64,000 nt of DNA from Aralia elata (Eukaryota > Streptophyta > Magnoliopsida > Apiales > Araliaceae). The position numbers were made by a program, and so were the translations under genes. The stretch spans positions 39,388,695 through 39,452,694 of the forward strand of contig CM068380.1 in assembly GCA_034770075.1 (NCBI GenBank), read 5' to 3'. Below, piece after piece: positions 22,000 to 32,321 of the stretch (its first letter is position 1; each line of letters begins with the position of its first letter). The notes below the pieces were generated by a model that ran no database searches, was not told the DNA's origin, and was given only the letters and a program-made list of their open reading frames with translations.

Positions 22000-22900
22000 T
22001 TTCGAAGTAGGTGTTTTGTGATTATATTATGTAAACGATGAATTAGGTCAAATAAAATTTTTTCGAAGCTGCTTAGTCGTGCTTACATTGACAAAATGAT
22101 TTGTCGTGCTTTCCACGATTTCCCCAAGAAGTATCCCGGCAAATTATTTTTAGTAAGCTGCTTTGTCGTGCTTAAACTGATATAGTGTTTTGTCGTGCTT
22201 ACGGTAACAAGCTACATTGTCGAGCTTGTAAGATATTTTCATTGAGGAGCTTAGAAGATAGGTTCAATTGCAAGCTGCATTGTCGAGCTTGAAAGATATT
22301 TTCATTGAGGAGCTTAGATTGCAAGCTGCATTGTTGAGCTTGGAAGATATTTTCATTGAGGAGCTTAGATTACAAGCTGCATTGTCGAGCTTGGAAGATA
22401 TTTTCATTAAGGAGCTTAGAAGATAGGTTCAATTGCAAGCTGCATTGTCGAGCTTAGAAGATATTTTCATTGAGGAGCTTAGATTGCAAGCTGCATTGTC
22501 GAGCTTGGAAGATATTTTCATTGAGGATCTTATGAGATAGGTTCAATTGCAAGCTGCATTGTCGAGCTTGGAAGATATTTTCATTGAGGAGCTTAGAAGA
22601 ATATTCTATGAATTTGCTAGGTACTAAAGTGTAATTAACCTAGGTACCAATGTGTAATAAGCTGAGCCCCTAACGTGCAATTAGTGAAACTTAGTTTTTC
22701 TATAAATAGCAAGCTCAGTTCATTCATTCCTTACTATATTTCAAGAGAAGTTCAAGAGCAAAAACACTCTATATTTATAGTCTGAGAGATATTGTGAGAT
22801 AAAAAAAATTACTTTCTAAGCATCGAAGCGCTGCGCGATTGAAAGTAAAGCTAGCAACTACAAGAGGTATTACTCTAGTGGTTATTATTTTCATTCTTCT
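22000..22900 (+). mobile_element. LTR-like promoter region, family unassigned
   Basis: After the abrupt switch at 22000 come the tandem array, a TATA box (TATAAATAGC, 22701-22710), a purine-rich transcribed-leader-like stretch (TTTCAAGAGAAGTTCAAGAGC) and AAGCATCGAAGCGCTGCGCG. This order (array, TATA, short R/U5) is that of an LTR. No LTR ends or PBS were found and the copia 3' LTR at 27569 is not its twin, so ownership is open. Confidence 0.45.
22209..22605. repeat. 51/63-bp tandem array with inverted-repeat core (7 copies)
   Basis: Seven units begin with AAGCTGCATTGTCGAGCTT or a close variant, itself an inverted repeat (AAGCT...AGCTT), followed by (G/A)AAGATATTTTCATTGAGG-like sequence. Units are 51 bp, or 63 bp when a 12-bp AGATAGGTTCAA insert is present; the order is 63, 51, 51, 63, 51, 63, then the last. 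Looser relatives (TTTGTCGTGCTT) extend back to about 22070. It ends about 95 bp upstream of a TATA box, so it sits in the U3 enhancer position of an LTR. Confidence 0.9.
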
Positions 22901-22924
22901 TTATATATTTAGTAAAAATATACT

Positions 22925-23222
22925 TTTATAAGCAGTTATAATGCCCAAATTATTTTAACTATATAGTACAAAAGTCCTATTTACAGGCAGTTATAATGTC
23001 CGATTTATTTCTCTTATAAAGCTGAAAATATACTTTTATAAGCAGTTACTATGTCCGAATTTCTTCAAGTATTTAGTAAGAATATTCATTTTATAAGCAG
23101 TTATAATGCTGAAATAATTTCAAATATAATAGCCGAATATTCATTTTATAAGCAATTATAATGCTCAATTTATTTTAAATATAGTTGATGAATATTCATT
23201 TTATATGCAGTTATAATGCGTA
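22925..23222. repeat. 55-bp tandem array (6 copies)
   Basis: The marker GCAGTTATAATG (or a one- or two-base variant) begins at 22932, 22987, 23042, 23097, 23152 and 23207, an exact 55-bp period. Outside the marker the units diverge (AT-rich, TATTCATTTTATAA before each later marker). It lies 220-510 bp downstream of the TATA box at 22701. The exact phase despite sequence divergence suggests that unit length or the marker is maintained. Confidence 0.88.
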
Positions 23223-23230
23223 CCTCGTCT

Positions 23231-24256
23231 TCTCTAATTTTTTTCTTAATGTAAATTCTATCTCCCTCCTATGTACTTCCCCTTGACTGCTGATCAAGGT
23301 TTCTATTTATTGTAAATAGTTTTTGTAATAGGACTAATTAGAATTAATTTTGAAAAATTGAAGACAAAGAAGCAAGGAGTGCTTGAAGACCCGTTTATAA
23401 TGGAGTCCGGGTTTAAATGTAATAGTTATATTTAAATTTAATTCTTGCACCCTAGGTTTGACCTTTTGGTTCACTTGGTGGTTCTAGTGAACCAAACTAG
23501 AATAAAAGTCCATAATCAATCCGGGTAGAATATAGTATTCTATATGTGCATGCTTACTATATATATATTATATATTATCCAACATGCTTCGCATGTAAAA
23601 TAATATGACGCGTATATTTATATATATATGTGCCTGCGCGCTAAACAATATGAGACAAATAATAATTACAAACCCCTCAAAGAAATTATATTAATTCCTA
23701 AGCGTTCAAAGATATTTGGAATATCGAACGTCGCCTTCTAGCATGGTAAAGTAATAGAGTATTAAATATTTAATATGAGTTTGTTGTATCACCACAAGGC
23801 AAGTATTAAAATATTTAAGATGTTGCTTTATCACATTTGATGCTTATACATAGACTGAATGATGCTATTTTGTTGTGTCACACAAGGACAGTGTTTTTCT
23901 TTCGAATATATGGAAGTGCTAGGTTGGACTGAACTTAGATAATTTTGATTCGGATGTGTCACCACTTGATCAAAATAATCTAAGAGGCAAAATACAAGGA
24001 GTTACATAGTGATGTAATTGACAATAGTTGTCTACCTATTTATTTATATATCGTTTGTTGTGTCACCACAAGGCTATATACATTTGAAATGGGATCCTTA
24101 TTCTCGCTAGCAAATCTTTAATTAGATTTGCCGAACTATATAATGAGGGTAATATAGTTTGATAAAAAAGTGAGAGATACCAATTTAAAATAAAGACCTA
24201 ATTTATTTTGGTAATTAATTAAAATGAATGTATGCTAAAATATTGTTAAATTACAA
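23231..24256 (+). mobile_element. Ty1/copia leader region with hairpin repeats
   Basis: Noncoding sequence before a copia gag. The motif TTGTTGTGTCACCACAAGG or a variant occurs near 23781, 23870, 23953 (partly changed) and 24055. It can fold as TTGTG-TCAC-CACAA. No PBS or 5' LTR end is visible, so the 5' end of the copia element seems lost or replaced by the LTR-like region on its left. Confidence 0.55.
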
Positions 24257-24920
24257 ATTCATTTATAGAATGTATGCCTCTGAGGAAGAGATTGCTACTT
24301 TTAGAAAGTAGTAAGATGGTGCACAGTTGGCTCAATGCATCATGCTCGCATCCATAAGTAACGAGCTTCAGCGTCAGCATGAAACTATGGATGCTCCTAC
24401 TGTACTCCGACACCTTCAAGGAGTTGACAGGTGAGGAAAGTAGGACTATTAGATATCAGATATCTAAGGAGCTTTTCCGATCTAGAATGACCGATGGCAC
24501 TACAGTATAGACAAATGTCCTAAAATGATCAATCTGATTGAACAATTGGGACAACTGGGTTTTAATGGATGGAGAGTCGATCCAAGATTTGATCTTGCAA
24601 TCACTTCCAGACTCTTTCTCACAAATTGTTGAGAATTTCCACATGAACAAGCTATATATAAGCCTGCCTGAGTTGCTTAAACATGTTGAAAACTGTAAAG
24701 AGTCACTTTCCAACCAAAAAAAGACCAAGTCTTACTGGTAGATGATTCTTCCAGGAAGCGGAAGAAGGCCAAAGGATTTTCTTAAAAGAAGAACAATTCA
24801 AAGAAAGTAAATGGAAAGGCAAAAACAAAGGACAATAAGAACAAGACTGATGCAGATAGCAAAGGATTTTGCTTCCACTGCAATAAGCCTGGATACTAGA
24901 AAGGAAACTGTAAGGAGAAT
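24257..24920 (+). pseudogene. Ty1/copia gag remnant
   Basis: The frame at 24538-24741 reads NWVLMDGESIQDLILQSLPDSFSQIVENFHMNK..ISLPELL. This is the UBN2-type capsid region of plant copia Gag (family pattern: ILQSLP.S..QFV.N..MNK...SL.EL). Downstream at about 24868-24911 is a zinc knuckle CFHCNKPGY-stop-KGNC; the consensus is CX2CX4HX4C, so the histidine is tyrosine and the following residue a stop. Frameshifts separate the parts. Confidence 0.75.
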
Positions 24921-24984
24921 CTTACAAAGGCTAACCAGAAGAAGCTTAGTGAAGCTTCGGTTACAAATATAGTTTTGTTCATGA

Positions 24985-25950
24985 TAAAAATAAATCTTTT
25001 TGTAAATCAAGGTTCTACTTGGGTATTGGATACCGGATGTAGTTTTCACATATGCAATCCAATGCAGAGACTAAGCAGAAGTAGAAAGCTAAACTAAGAG
25101 TAAGATCTTATGTGTGGGAATGGAGCAAATGTTGCTGCATTAACCATAGGAACTTATAGTTTAGCATTGCCTACGGGCAAGTCTATTAAGTTAATAAGTT
25201 GTTATTATGTTCCAGTTTTCATTAGAAACATTATTACTTCCATTGTTTGACAAGGAAGGTTCTGGTATTATATTTAAGAACAATTGTTGTTCTATTTATA
25301 ATGATAATGTTTTGTTTAAAACTGGAAGATCACTTGATGGACTTTGTAAACTTGACTTACATGAAAAATATTTTTTTGCAAATTGAACAAACTAGTAAAA
25401 GAAAAAGAGATGGTCATTCAAAGAGTTGAATGTGTGTATTTGATGAAATACAAGTCTGAATCATTTGAAAGGTTCAAAGAATTCAGAAGTGAAATATATT
25501 GACAAAGTATTAAGATTCTTTGATCAGATCGAGGAAAGAATACTTGTGCAATGAGTTTTTAGATCATCTCAAAATGGTATTTTCTCATAATAGACACCTC
25601 CTGATACGCAATAATTGATTGGTGTATCTAAAAGGAGAAAATGTACCTTGTTGAACATGGTGCAGTCCATGATGATTTTTACCGATATTCTAGTATCCAT
25701 TTGGGGTTATGCCCTAGAAATGGCTGCATATCTACAAAATAAGGTAACCTCAAAATTCGGCCCCAAGACTCCATAAAAGTTATGGATAGGGAGGATTCCT
25801 AATCTTAAGTATGTTAAGATAAGGAGTTGTCCAGCTTATGTGAAAATGTTTCAAAGATAAGTTTGGGACAAAATCTGACAAGTGCAGACTTGTGGGATAT
25901 CCTAAAGAAAGTTTAGGGTATTATTACTATAATCCTACACGCTGCCTTCT
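24985..25950 (+). pseudogene. Ty1/copia protease and integrase remnants
   Basis: STWVLDTGCSFHICNPM at about 25012-25062 is the copia protease active-site region (DTG). Further on, ESFERFKEFRSE (about 25459-25494), SDRGKEYLCNEFLDHLK (about 25520) and GVMP-like and ILNR-like pieces up to 25930 are scattered pieces of the copia integrase core, in changing frames with many stops. Order PR-IN before RT is the copia arrangement. Confidence 0.7.
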
Positions 25951-25956
25951 TAGAGA

Positions 25957-27560
25957 AAGGTGTTTATCATTGAAGGAGCTAGTGGGAGGGTAATACATCT
26001 TGAAGGAGTTCAAGAATCACAAGGCATTTTAAGTCGAACCGAGGAACCTGTAGATAGACCAATTGTACCACAACCGAATCGTAAATCTGGAAGAGTACTG
26101 AAGATACCTGGGAGGTATGGATTCATCATAGAGGATGATGATGAGGTATGCATCATAAAGGATGATGATCCAGTTTTATACGATAAGGCAATGAGTAGAA
26201 GACACTCAGAGAAATGGCAGATGGCCATGAAATCCAAAATGGACTCCATGTATGAGAACCAAGTATAGACTCTGGTTACTCCACAAAAGGGCATAGAGCC
26301 TAGAGTGTGAATATGGGTCTTTAAGAGAAAGACTAGGGCAAATGGCAAGGTAGAGACCTATAAGACCAGACCTGTTTAAAAGGTTTCAAATAAAGTCAAG
26401 GAGTTGACTGTGATAAAACCTTATTACTGGGTAATGCTCAAGTCCATTTGGATTTTGCTTGTGATTACAGCTTATTACGAAATCTGACAAAATGGATGTG
26501 GAGACATCCTTCCTCAATGAAGACTTGAGGAGAATGTATGTATGATACAGCCAGAGGAATTTGTTTCAAAGGTTGAAGCAAATCATGTTTTAAGCTACAA
26601 TGATCCATTTATGGATTGAAGCAAGCTTCTCAAAGATGGAACATTCATTTTGATGAGACAATCAAAAGAGTTTGATTTTATCAAAAATGAGAATGAACCT
26701 AGTGTGTACAAAAGGGTCAGTGGGAGCACTGTGACATTCTTAGTATTATATGTTGATATACTACTGATAAGGAATAACACACCAATGCTACAATCAGTAA
26801 AGATAAAGTTGTCTAAACATTCCTCCATGAATAACTTGGGAGGAACATCCTATAAATTGGGGATATAAATCTATATGGATAGATTTAAAAGGATGTTCGG
26901 CTTGACCCAATGAACGTATATTCATTCGATGCTAAAGGCGTTTAGCATGGCAAACTCCAAGAGAGGTCTCATGATGATGAGCCATGGAGTGTATCTCTCT
27001 AAAATGAATATACTAGGCTTGATGTTAATTAGTCAAATTCTGGAGAAGATCACTGTAAGACAGTGATAAACATCTTTAGGTACTTAACCGGTACTGAAGA
27101 TGTGATCATGATTCATGGTAGGTCTGAATTAAAACTAGAGGGCTAACCAGACTCAAGTTTTTCAGACTGACCAAGACGATAACAAATCCACTTTAAGGTA
27201 AATTGTTACCTGGAATGGTGGTGCAGTGAATTAGAAAGGTTCCAAATAGCAAAGAGTTACTGGTTTAGTGACAAAGACAAAGTATATAGCTGTAAATGAA
27301 GCTGCAAGTTGATTGTTTGGATGAATAGTTCATTACAGAACTAGGAATAGTTCCTAAGTCTCATCTTGGATTCAAACATGTGTTGCGGCACTTTCATTTG
27401 ATTAGTGGAATCATTGAAAGAGGAGAAGTCACTATAGAGATAATGGACTCTCAAGAACAACATTGCATATCCATTTACTGAAGCTTTATCCAAACAGCAG
27501 GATGATCGTCACTTAGAGAAGAAGGGTATAAGATACCATGGCGATTGGCTTTAGTGCAAG
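25957..27560 (+). pseudogene. Ty1/copia RT and RNase H remnants
   Basis: The frame 25960-26268 carries RKSGRVLKIPGRYGF...DDDPVLYDKAMSRRHSEKWQMAMKSKMDSMYENQV, the IN-RT bridge and start of the copia reverse transcriptase. Then VFKRKTRANGKVETYK, a frame at 26650-26868 with VYKRVSGSTVTFLVLYVDILLI and LGGTSYKLGI. YVDD, the copia RT catalytic motif, reads YVDI here, so a key aspartate is lost. Downstream pieces to 27540 resemble RNase H (GVYLSKMN, then the EALSK-like end). Many stops; inactive. Confidence 0.78.
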
Positions 27561-27568
27561 TGGGAGAT
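27555..27568 (+). promoter_or_regulatory. Copia polypurine tract
   Basis: GCAAGTGGGAGAT is the typical copia PPT (AAGTGGGAGA) and directly precedes TG at 27569. Confidence 0.8.
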
Positions 27569-29357
27569 TGAAAGTAGTATACACGCAAGCCAATCATATT
27601 TGATATGATGTAGCATATACTTTGTAATCTTATTCGATTATTAAAGGCATTTTTACTTTATCTACATTGTGCTGTTATATTAAATGTGATAAACCCATAG
27701 TTTTGAGCAATGATTTTAGAATCATGATGGTGATCATGCTAATGAGATCTAAATTCTGGATAGCTCACAAACTAAAATTGTTCCTAATCGATGGATTACT
27801 AAAAAGGGGATTAGTGAATCCGGATAGATTAGTACATACGTTGCTTGCTCTTATGAAGAGGATGATTGATCTCATAATCATTTGTGTGGAGACACTAAAG
27901 CAAGTATGTAGGTGCTTATTAGAGAATAAGTTCACTGAACGTGGCTCGCTAAGGAATACCTAATGGAGTTTTACTCGCCTGTCAATAGGAATTCCTCTAG
28001 TGATAGTAGTACAAGTGATCCTTGGATTTGAGATCATCATAGTATCTTGTGTGTGATAAGTTATACTTTGACATGTCCCTTAAGACTCTTAGGGTATATC
28101 AAAGGGTATGATTGGATATAATAAGTTATACATGGAGATAAGTGAATGATCAACAAAGAATCTACCACTTCTAGTAAAAGGAGAGAATGTCCTATGTGAT
28201 TCGATAAATGACGACTCAGAAGTCTTTGGCGAAAGCATAATGAAATTAGAAAGGAGTTTCTAATTTGCATTAATCAGAGTTGTGCATTTCAGAATCGAAA
28301 TACATATAATTAAATAAAATAAGACTTGACAGTAATTCCATGTCTTATATTTAATTGGGACATTGTATGGTAGAAGGATTGAATTGTACGGTAACTATGC
28401 ACTGAAAGGTTCTTTTATGATTAATGTTGAAATCTATATTATCTGGAAAGTCGTTGATCGCTAAGGGGGTTACCCTTATTGTAGAATAAATATTATTTAT
28501 TTAAATGAATTAAATAGTTTAATTTATTTATTTAAATAAGATTAGAATTGTTCTAATTGATTTATTCACAACCGGTTTAATATGGAGAACCTAAAGGGTC
28601 ACACCGCAAAAGGAAAATATTTATTTAAGAAGTAAATGACATAATTGTAATAATATGTTAAGTGTATTTAATTTAGTCTATGGAGATAGAATAAATTAAA
28701 TAGCTTAATATTTATTATTTAATATTTTAGAAATATTAAATATAAATTAATAAGAGGAGTCTTATTATTATTATTACTATTACTATTATTTAATTCCTAA
28801 TAGGGATTGAGAATTAATTAATAGAAGTACTCTCACATGAATTCCTAATTAGATTAGGAGTTTAATTTAATTAAAGGAGTTTAATTAGAATAGAAACCCT
28901 AATCATAAATAGTTTAGGGAAGGGTTTTCCTACATCTATAAATAAGAGAAGTCTTATCATAGATTAGGGTTACACACTCTTGCATAAGAATTGTAGAGAG
29001 TACTTACAATTTCTATAGAGATAGAAACTAGGGTTTTGCCAACACCCATCTTCTTGAACAAGTATTATTCCTTGGTGGATCACCTCTAGAGGCCAAACAC
29101 TTGGGTGGCTAACGTTGATCAAAGGAAGGAATTTAATCGGTGGAATTCTAAGGAGAACGCGAAAGAATTGGAGGTGAACTTGTACCTGAGGAAGCTAGAA
29201 TTCTACAAGGGTATAATTCTTATTCTCCATCTCTTTCGTTTAATTAATAATTGTGCATAAAGAAAGATCATGGTGATGGTTTGTATAAAATTTTAAAATC
29301 TGATTTTATCGCGCTTCTGCACTATTAATGTAATTTTATTGCATGTTCGCGTTATAC
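27569..29357 (+). mobile_element. Ty1/copia 3' LTR
   Basis: Starts TGAAAGTAGTATAC after the PPT and contains a TATA box (TATAAATAAGAG, 28938-28949) followed by a plausible transcribed leader. The right end is near 29357-29370, where the sequence switches into Athila reverse transcriptase in minus orientation. About 1.8 kb. No 5' partner is present in the window. The short frames in it (27667-27963 and others) are not genes. Confidence 0.65.
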
Positions 29358-29370
29358 AAACCTACCATAT

Positions 29371-29571
29371 CCTTGTCGGTATCAATTCATTATTTTCGTT
29401 CTCCACAACCGTCATACCTACATCAAGCCACTTCAAAATTTCCTTTTTTACCACGTCTTTCATGATTGGATTTAGCCTCCTTTGTTGCTCAATTATTGAT
29501 TTGACATCGTCTTCCAAAAGGATCTTATGCATACAAAATGAGGTGTTAATTCCTTTAATATCCGCGATGGT
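29371..29571 (-). pseudogene. Athila element 1 RT, N-terminal stub
   Basis: Minus-strand translation gives ADIKGI-like, FCMHKILLEDD, QRRLNPIMKDVV, EILKWLDVGM then VVENENNELIPTR, the start of the Athila reverse transcriptase. A stop replaces the residue before TIADI. Between KWLDVGM and VVENE the family normally has about 25 more residues (including YPISDS and VPKKG), so there is an internal deletion. The sequence ends at about 29371 against the copia LTR; the catalytic part of RT, RNase H and IN of this copy are missing. Confidence 0.75.
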
Positions 29572-30011
29572 CTAACTAATTGCCGATTTGTACTCCCGGA
29601 GAACTCGTATCAACTTACTTTCCTGCAATTCGTTAAGTACAGATGCAATGATAATAGGCAAAGTAGATGATTCACCCAAATAAGCATACCTGAGATGATT
29701 AGGTAGTGGTTTAAGCTCAAGTGTAGGGGGTATTTCTAGAGATGGCTTCAATCGCTTAAAGGGTTGCTCTGTGCTTTTCAATGGTTCGAACGGGATTTTG
29801 AATCGGTGTACCCTAGGTAATGCATCTAACCTCTAAAGATAATCAGTAATCTCAGCATCATCTAAATGATCCTCCCCTAATAAGGTAGTCTCCAATAGAT
29901 CCCTAATCATCAGCTTTAAAAATTCATCATCCACAACTTTTTTCACCATATCCATTCTGAAACACTCCTCTTCGTCCATAGGAAACCTCATAGCATTAAA
30001 CACATTGAACT
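29572..30011 (-). pseudogene. Athila element 1 PR-RT linker
   Basis: Two frames (29833-30015 and 29572-29781) cover NAMRFPMDEEECFRMDMVKKVVDDE and SLEIPPTLELKPLPNHLRYAYLGESSTLPIIIASVL. These are the conserved linker between protease and RT in Athila (family pattern: PPTLELKPLP.HL.YA.LG). The same region of element 2 is at 56983-57400 and is easily aligned by eye. Confidence 0.8.
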
Positions 30012-30515
30012 TCACTTCACTTCTTGGTCTTGAACTCTCATAGTTAATTCTCCTTTCTGCACGTCAATAAGTGTTCTATCGGTTGCTAAAAATGGTCTCT
30101 CAAGTATGATAGGAATGTCCTTGTCTTCTTCGTAATCCAATATGATGAAATCAGCTAGAAATATAAACTTCTCAACTTTAACAAGTATGTCCTCCACAAT
30201 TCCTCTCGGGTATGTAACAGACCTATCTGCCAGCTGAAGAGAGATGTTTATAAGTTTCGGTGCAGGTAAACCCAACTGAGAGTATATCGATAATGGCATT
30301 AGGTTGATACTAGCTCCCAAATCACACAAACATTTGTTAAATGACAAGTTACCAATAGTGCAAGGAATAGTAAAGCTGTCAGGATCTTTCAACTTTGGTG
30401 GCAATTTCTTTTGGAGTACAGCACTACATTCTTCAGTCAAAGCTACTGTTTCATAGTCCTCTAGCTTTTTCTTCATTGACAAGAATGCCTTCATAAACTT
30501 AGCGTAACTCGACAT
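30012..30515 (-). pseudogene. Athila element 1 protease (gag C-term/PR)
   Basis: 167-residue open frame. It contains KKLPPKLKDPDSFTIPCTIG, then CDLGASINLMPLSIYSQLGL with the retropepsin-type active-site triplet DLG(A)S, then LADRSVTYPRGIVEDILVKV and FIILDYEEDKDIPIILERPFLATDRTLIDV. These are standard Athila protease landmarks. The frame is open but belongs to an element broken on both sides, so it is listed as a pseudogene. Element 2 has a two-frame homologue at 57431-57848. Confidence 0.85.
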
Positions 30516-31306
30516 CTGCTCTAAAGCCTCCGCAAATGGTATGTTAATTTGTAACTTTCTAAAAATTTTGAGGAACTTGGAGAATTGCTTATCTTTCTTC
30601 TGTTTCTGAAGTCCCTATGGATATGGGACTGGGGGATATGTCATTGGTGGTGTTGTTGGTTCCTTTTTTTTTTCCTTTTGCTCAATTTCAGACTTCTTTC
30701 CTTCCTCCTTTGAAAGTTCTGCCATTTCAATTTCTGGTGGGCTGCACGCCCGCGCTGCGTTCCCATACATTTCAGGCGTGGTCGCGCCTATTGGCAGTAA
30801 TTATTTTCCACTTCTCAAAGTGACAGCTTGGCATTGTTCCTTCCCATCTCTTTTCGGATTAACTTCAGTATCACTTGGGAATGCTCCTTGGGGTCAACTA
30901 TTCAAAACATGAGCTAACTGTCCCATCTGATTCTCTAGATTTCTAATCGACACCGCCTGACTTTTCACATTCATATCTACTTGGTTTAACAGCTTATCCT
31001 GATCATTCATTCTCCTCTCAGAAGCTGTAATAAATTTTGTCAAGCAGTCCTCCAAACTTGGTTTCTTCTCTGCCTGTTGTGGAACTTGATTTTGAAAACC
31101 TGGGGGATTTTGTGGTCTTAGAGCTTGATTTTGAGCCTGTGTATTATTGCTCCAAGAGAAACCCGGATGATTTCTCCACCCCGGATTGTAAGTGTTTTGG
31201 TAAGGGTTTGGTGGTCGTTGCCCACAAACTGCACTGCTTCAGGATTAATGGGACAATAATCTGTATGATATGATCCCGCACATAGCTCACAAACATAAGC
31301 AACTTG
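30516..31306 (-). pseudogene. Athila element 1 gag C-terminal part with zinc knuckle
   Basis: Frames are broken. CELCAGSYHTDYCPINPEAVQFV at about 31235-31302 is the Athila zinc-knuckle region; the first histidine of the usual C..C...H....C pattern appears as tyrosine. Further downstream come a LENQ.GQLA-like region and NPKRDGKEQC-like text near 30850, with stops. A pair of GC-palindromes (30740-30789) lies inside this segment; see the separate entry. Confidence 0.7.
30740..30789. repeat. GC-palindrome pair inside Athila gag-pro
   Basis: GCTGCACGCCCGCGCTGC (30741) and AGGCGTGGTCGCGCCT (30774), about 34 bp apart, are of the same type as the LTR U3 clusters at 33406, 38111 and 53771. Element 2 has one copy at the corresponding place, AGGCGCTGTCACGCTGCC at 58078-58095. 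Confidence 0.65.
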
Positions 31307-32315
31307 TTAAGTTTTTGACTTTGCTATAGCATCGATCTTCTTAGATATAGCTGCCATCTGAGTCATTAATGTTGTGACTGCGTCAACCTCTAATACCCCG
31401 GCTACCTTTTGTTGATTCATTCTGGAAGTCGGCCATTGATAATTGTTGGCAGCCATTGTCTCTAATAGTTCATAAGCCTCATCAAACTTTTTATCCATAA
31501 GTGCTCCTCCCACGGCTGCATCTATGCTGGATCGAGTATTACCACTTAACCCATTGTAGAACATCTGAACCTGTAGCCACTTGGGTAGTCCATGGTGTGG
31601 GCATCTTCTCAATAAGTCCTTAAACCTCTCCCAAGTCTCATACAGTGACTCTCCATGTTGTTGCTCATAAGTAGAAATCTCATTCCTCAATTTAGCAATT
31701 TTAGCTGGCGGAAAGAATTTCACAAAAATTTCTAAGCTAAGTCATCCCAAGTCGTGATGGATCCCGGCGGTAGTGAGTGCAACCAACTCTTTGCTTTATC
31801 CCTCAGAGTGAATGGGAATAGATGTAGTCTGACCGCATCATCCGAAACGTTGTGATATTTGAATGTATCACAAATCTCAAGGAAGCTCACCAAATGTTCA
31901 TTCGGATCATCAGTGGCCAATCCCCCAAACTGCACCGAATTCTGGATCATCTGAATTGTTCTCGGTTTAATCTCAAAAGTGTTTGTAGTGATAGCTGGCC
32001 TCGTGATGCTTGACTTGATCTTATCTATCTTAGGCATGACATATTCCCTCAATGATTTTTGCTCTTCGTTATCCATGTTCACTTTCTCAATTGTCTCGTT
32101 GCAGAATTTTCTCAACTGGCGTAACTTGTTTTCAAGATCGTCCTCACACTGCACAAGTTCCGGTTGTTTTGATCTAGTTTGCATAAACGAACCAGAATCA
32201 CCTGAAAAAGAAAATAAAAGAAAAAATAAAAGTGAATGTTGTTTAACTAAAATTGAATCAATTAGACTGATAATTAAAAATTCTAAACACAAAAATTTCC
32301 ACGGCAACGGCGCCA
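31307..32315 (-). pseudogene. Athila element 1 gag (capsid)
   Basis: Frames 31732-32316 and 31307-31723. The likely start is the internal MQTRSKQPE near 32185 rather than the upstream ATG, because MQTRSK is the usual Gag start and the upstream part is leader. Capsid landmarks: PNEHLVSFLEICDTFKYHNVSDDAVRLHLFPFTLRDKAKSWL, LPPGSITTWDDLA, then FFPPAKIAKLRNEIS, GESLYETWERFKDLLRRCPHHGLPKWLQVQMFYNGL. At the join (about 31724-31732) a TAG stands where a glutamine is usual (one C-to-T change) and one T is missing from a T-run, giving the frame change. It encodes the virus-like-particle protein. Confidence 0.88.
32298..32315 (-). promoter_or_regulatory. Athila primer-binding site (tRNA-Asp type)
   Basis: On minus TGGCGCCGTTGCCGTGGA, differing by one base from the usual Athila PBS TGGCGCCGTTGCCGGGGA. 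It lies six bases inside the 5' LTR end at 32322. Confidence 0.9.
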
Positions 32316-32321
32316 AAAACT

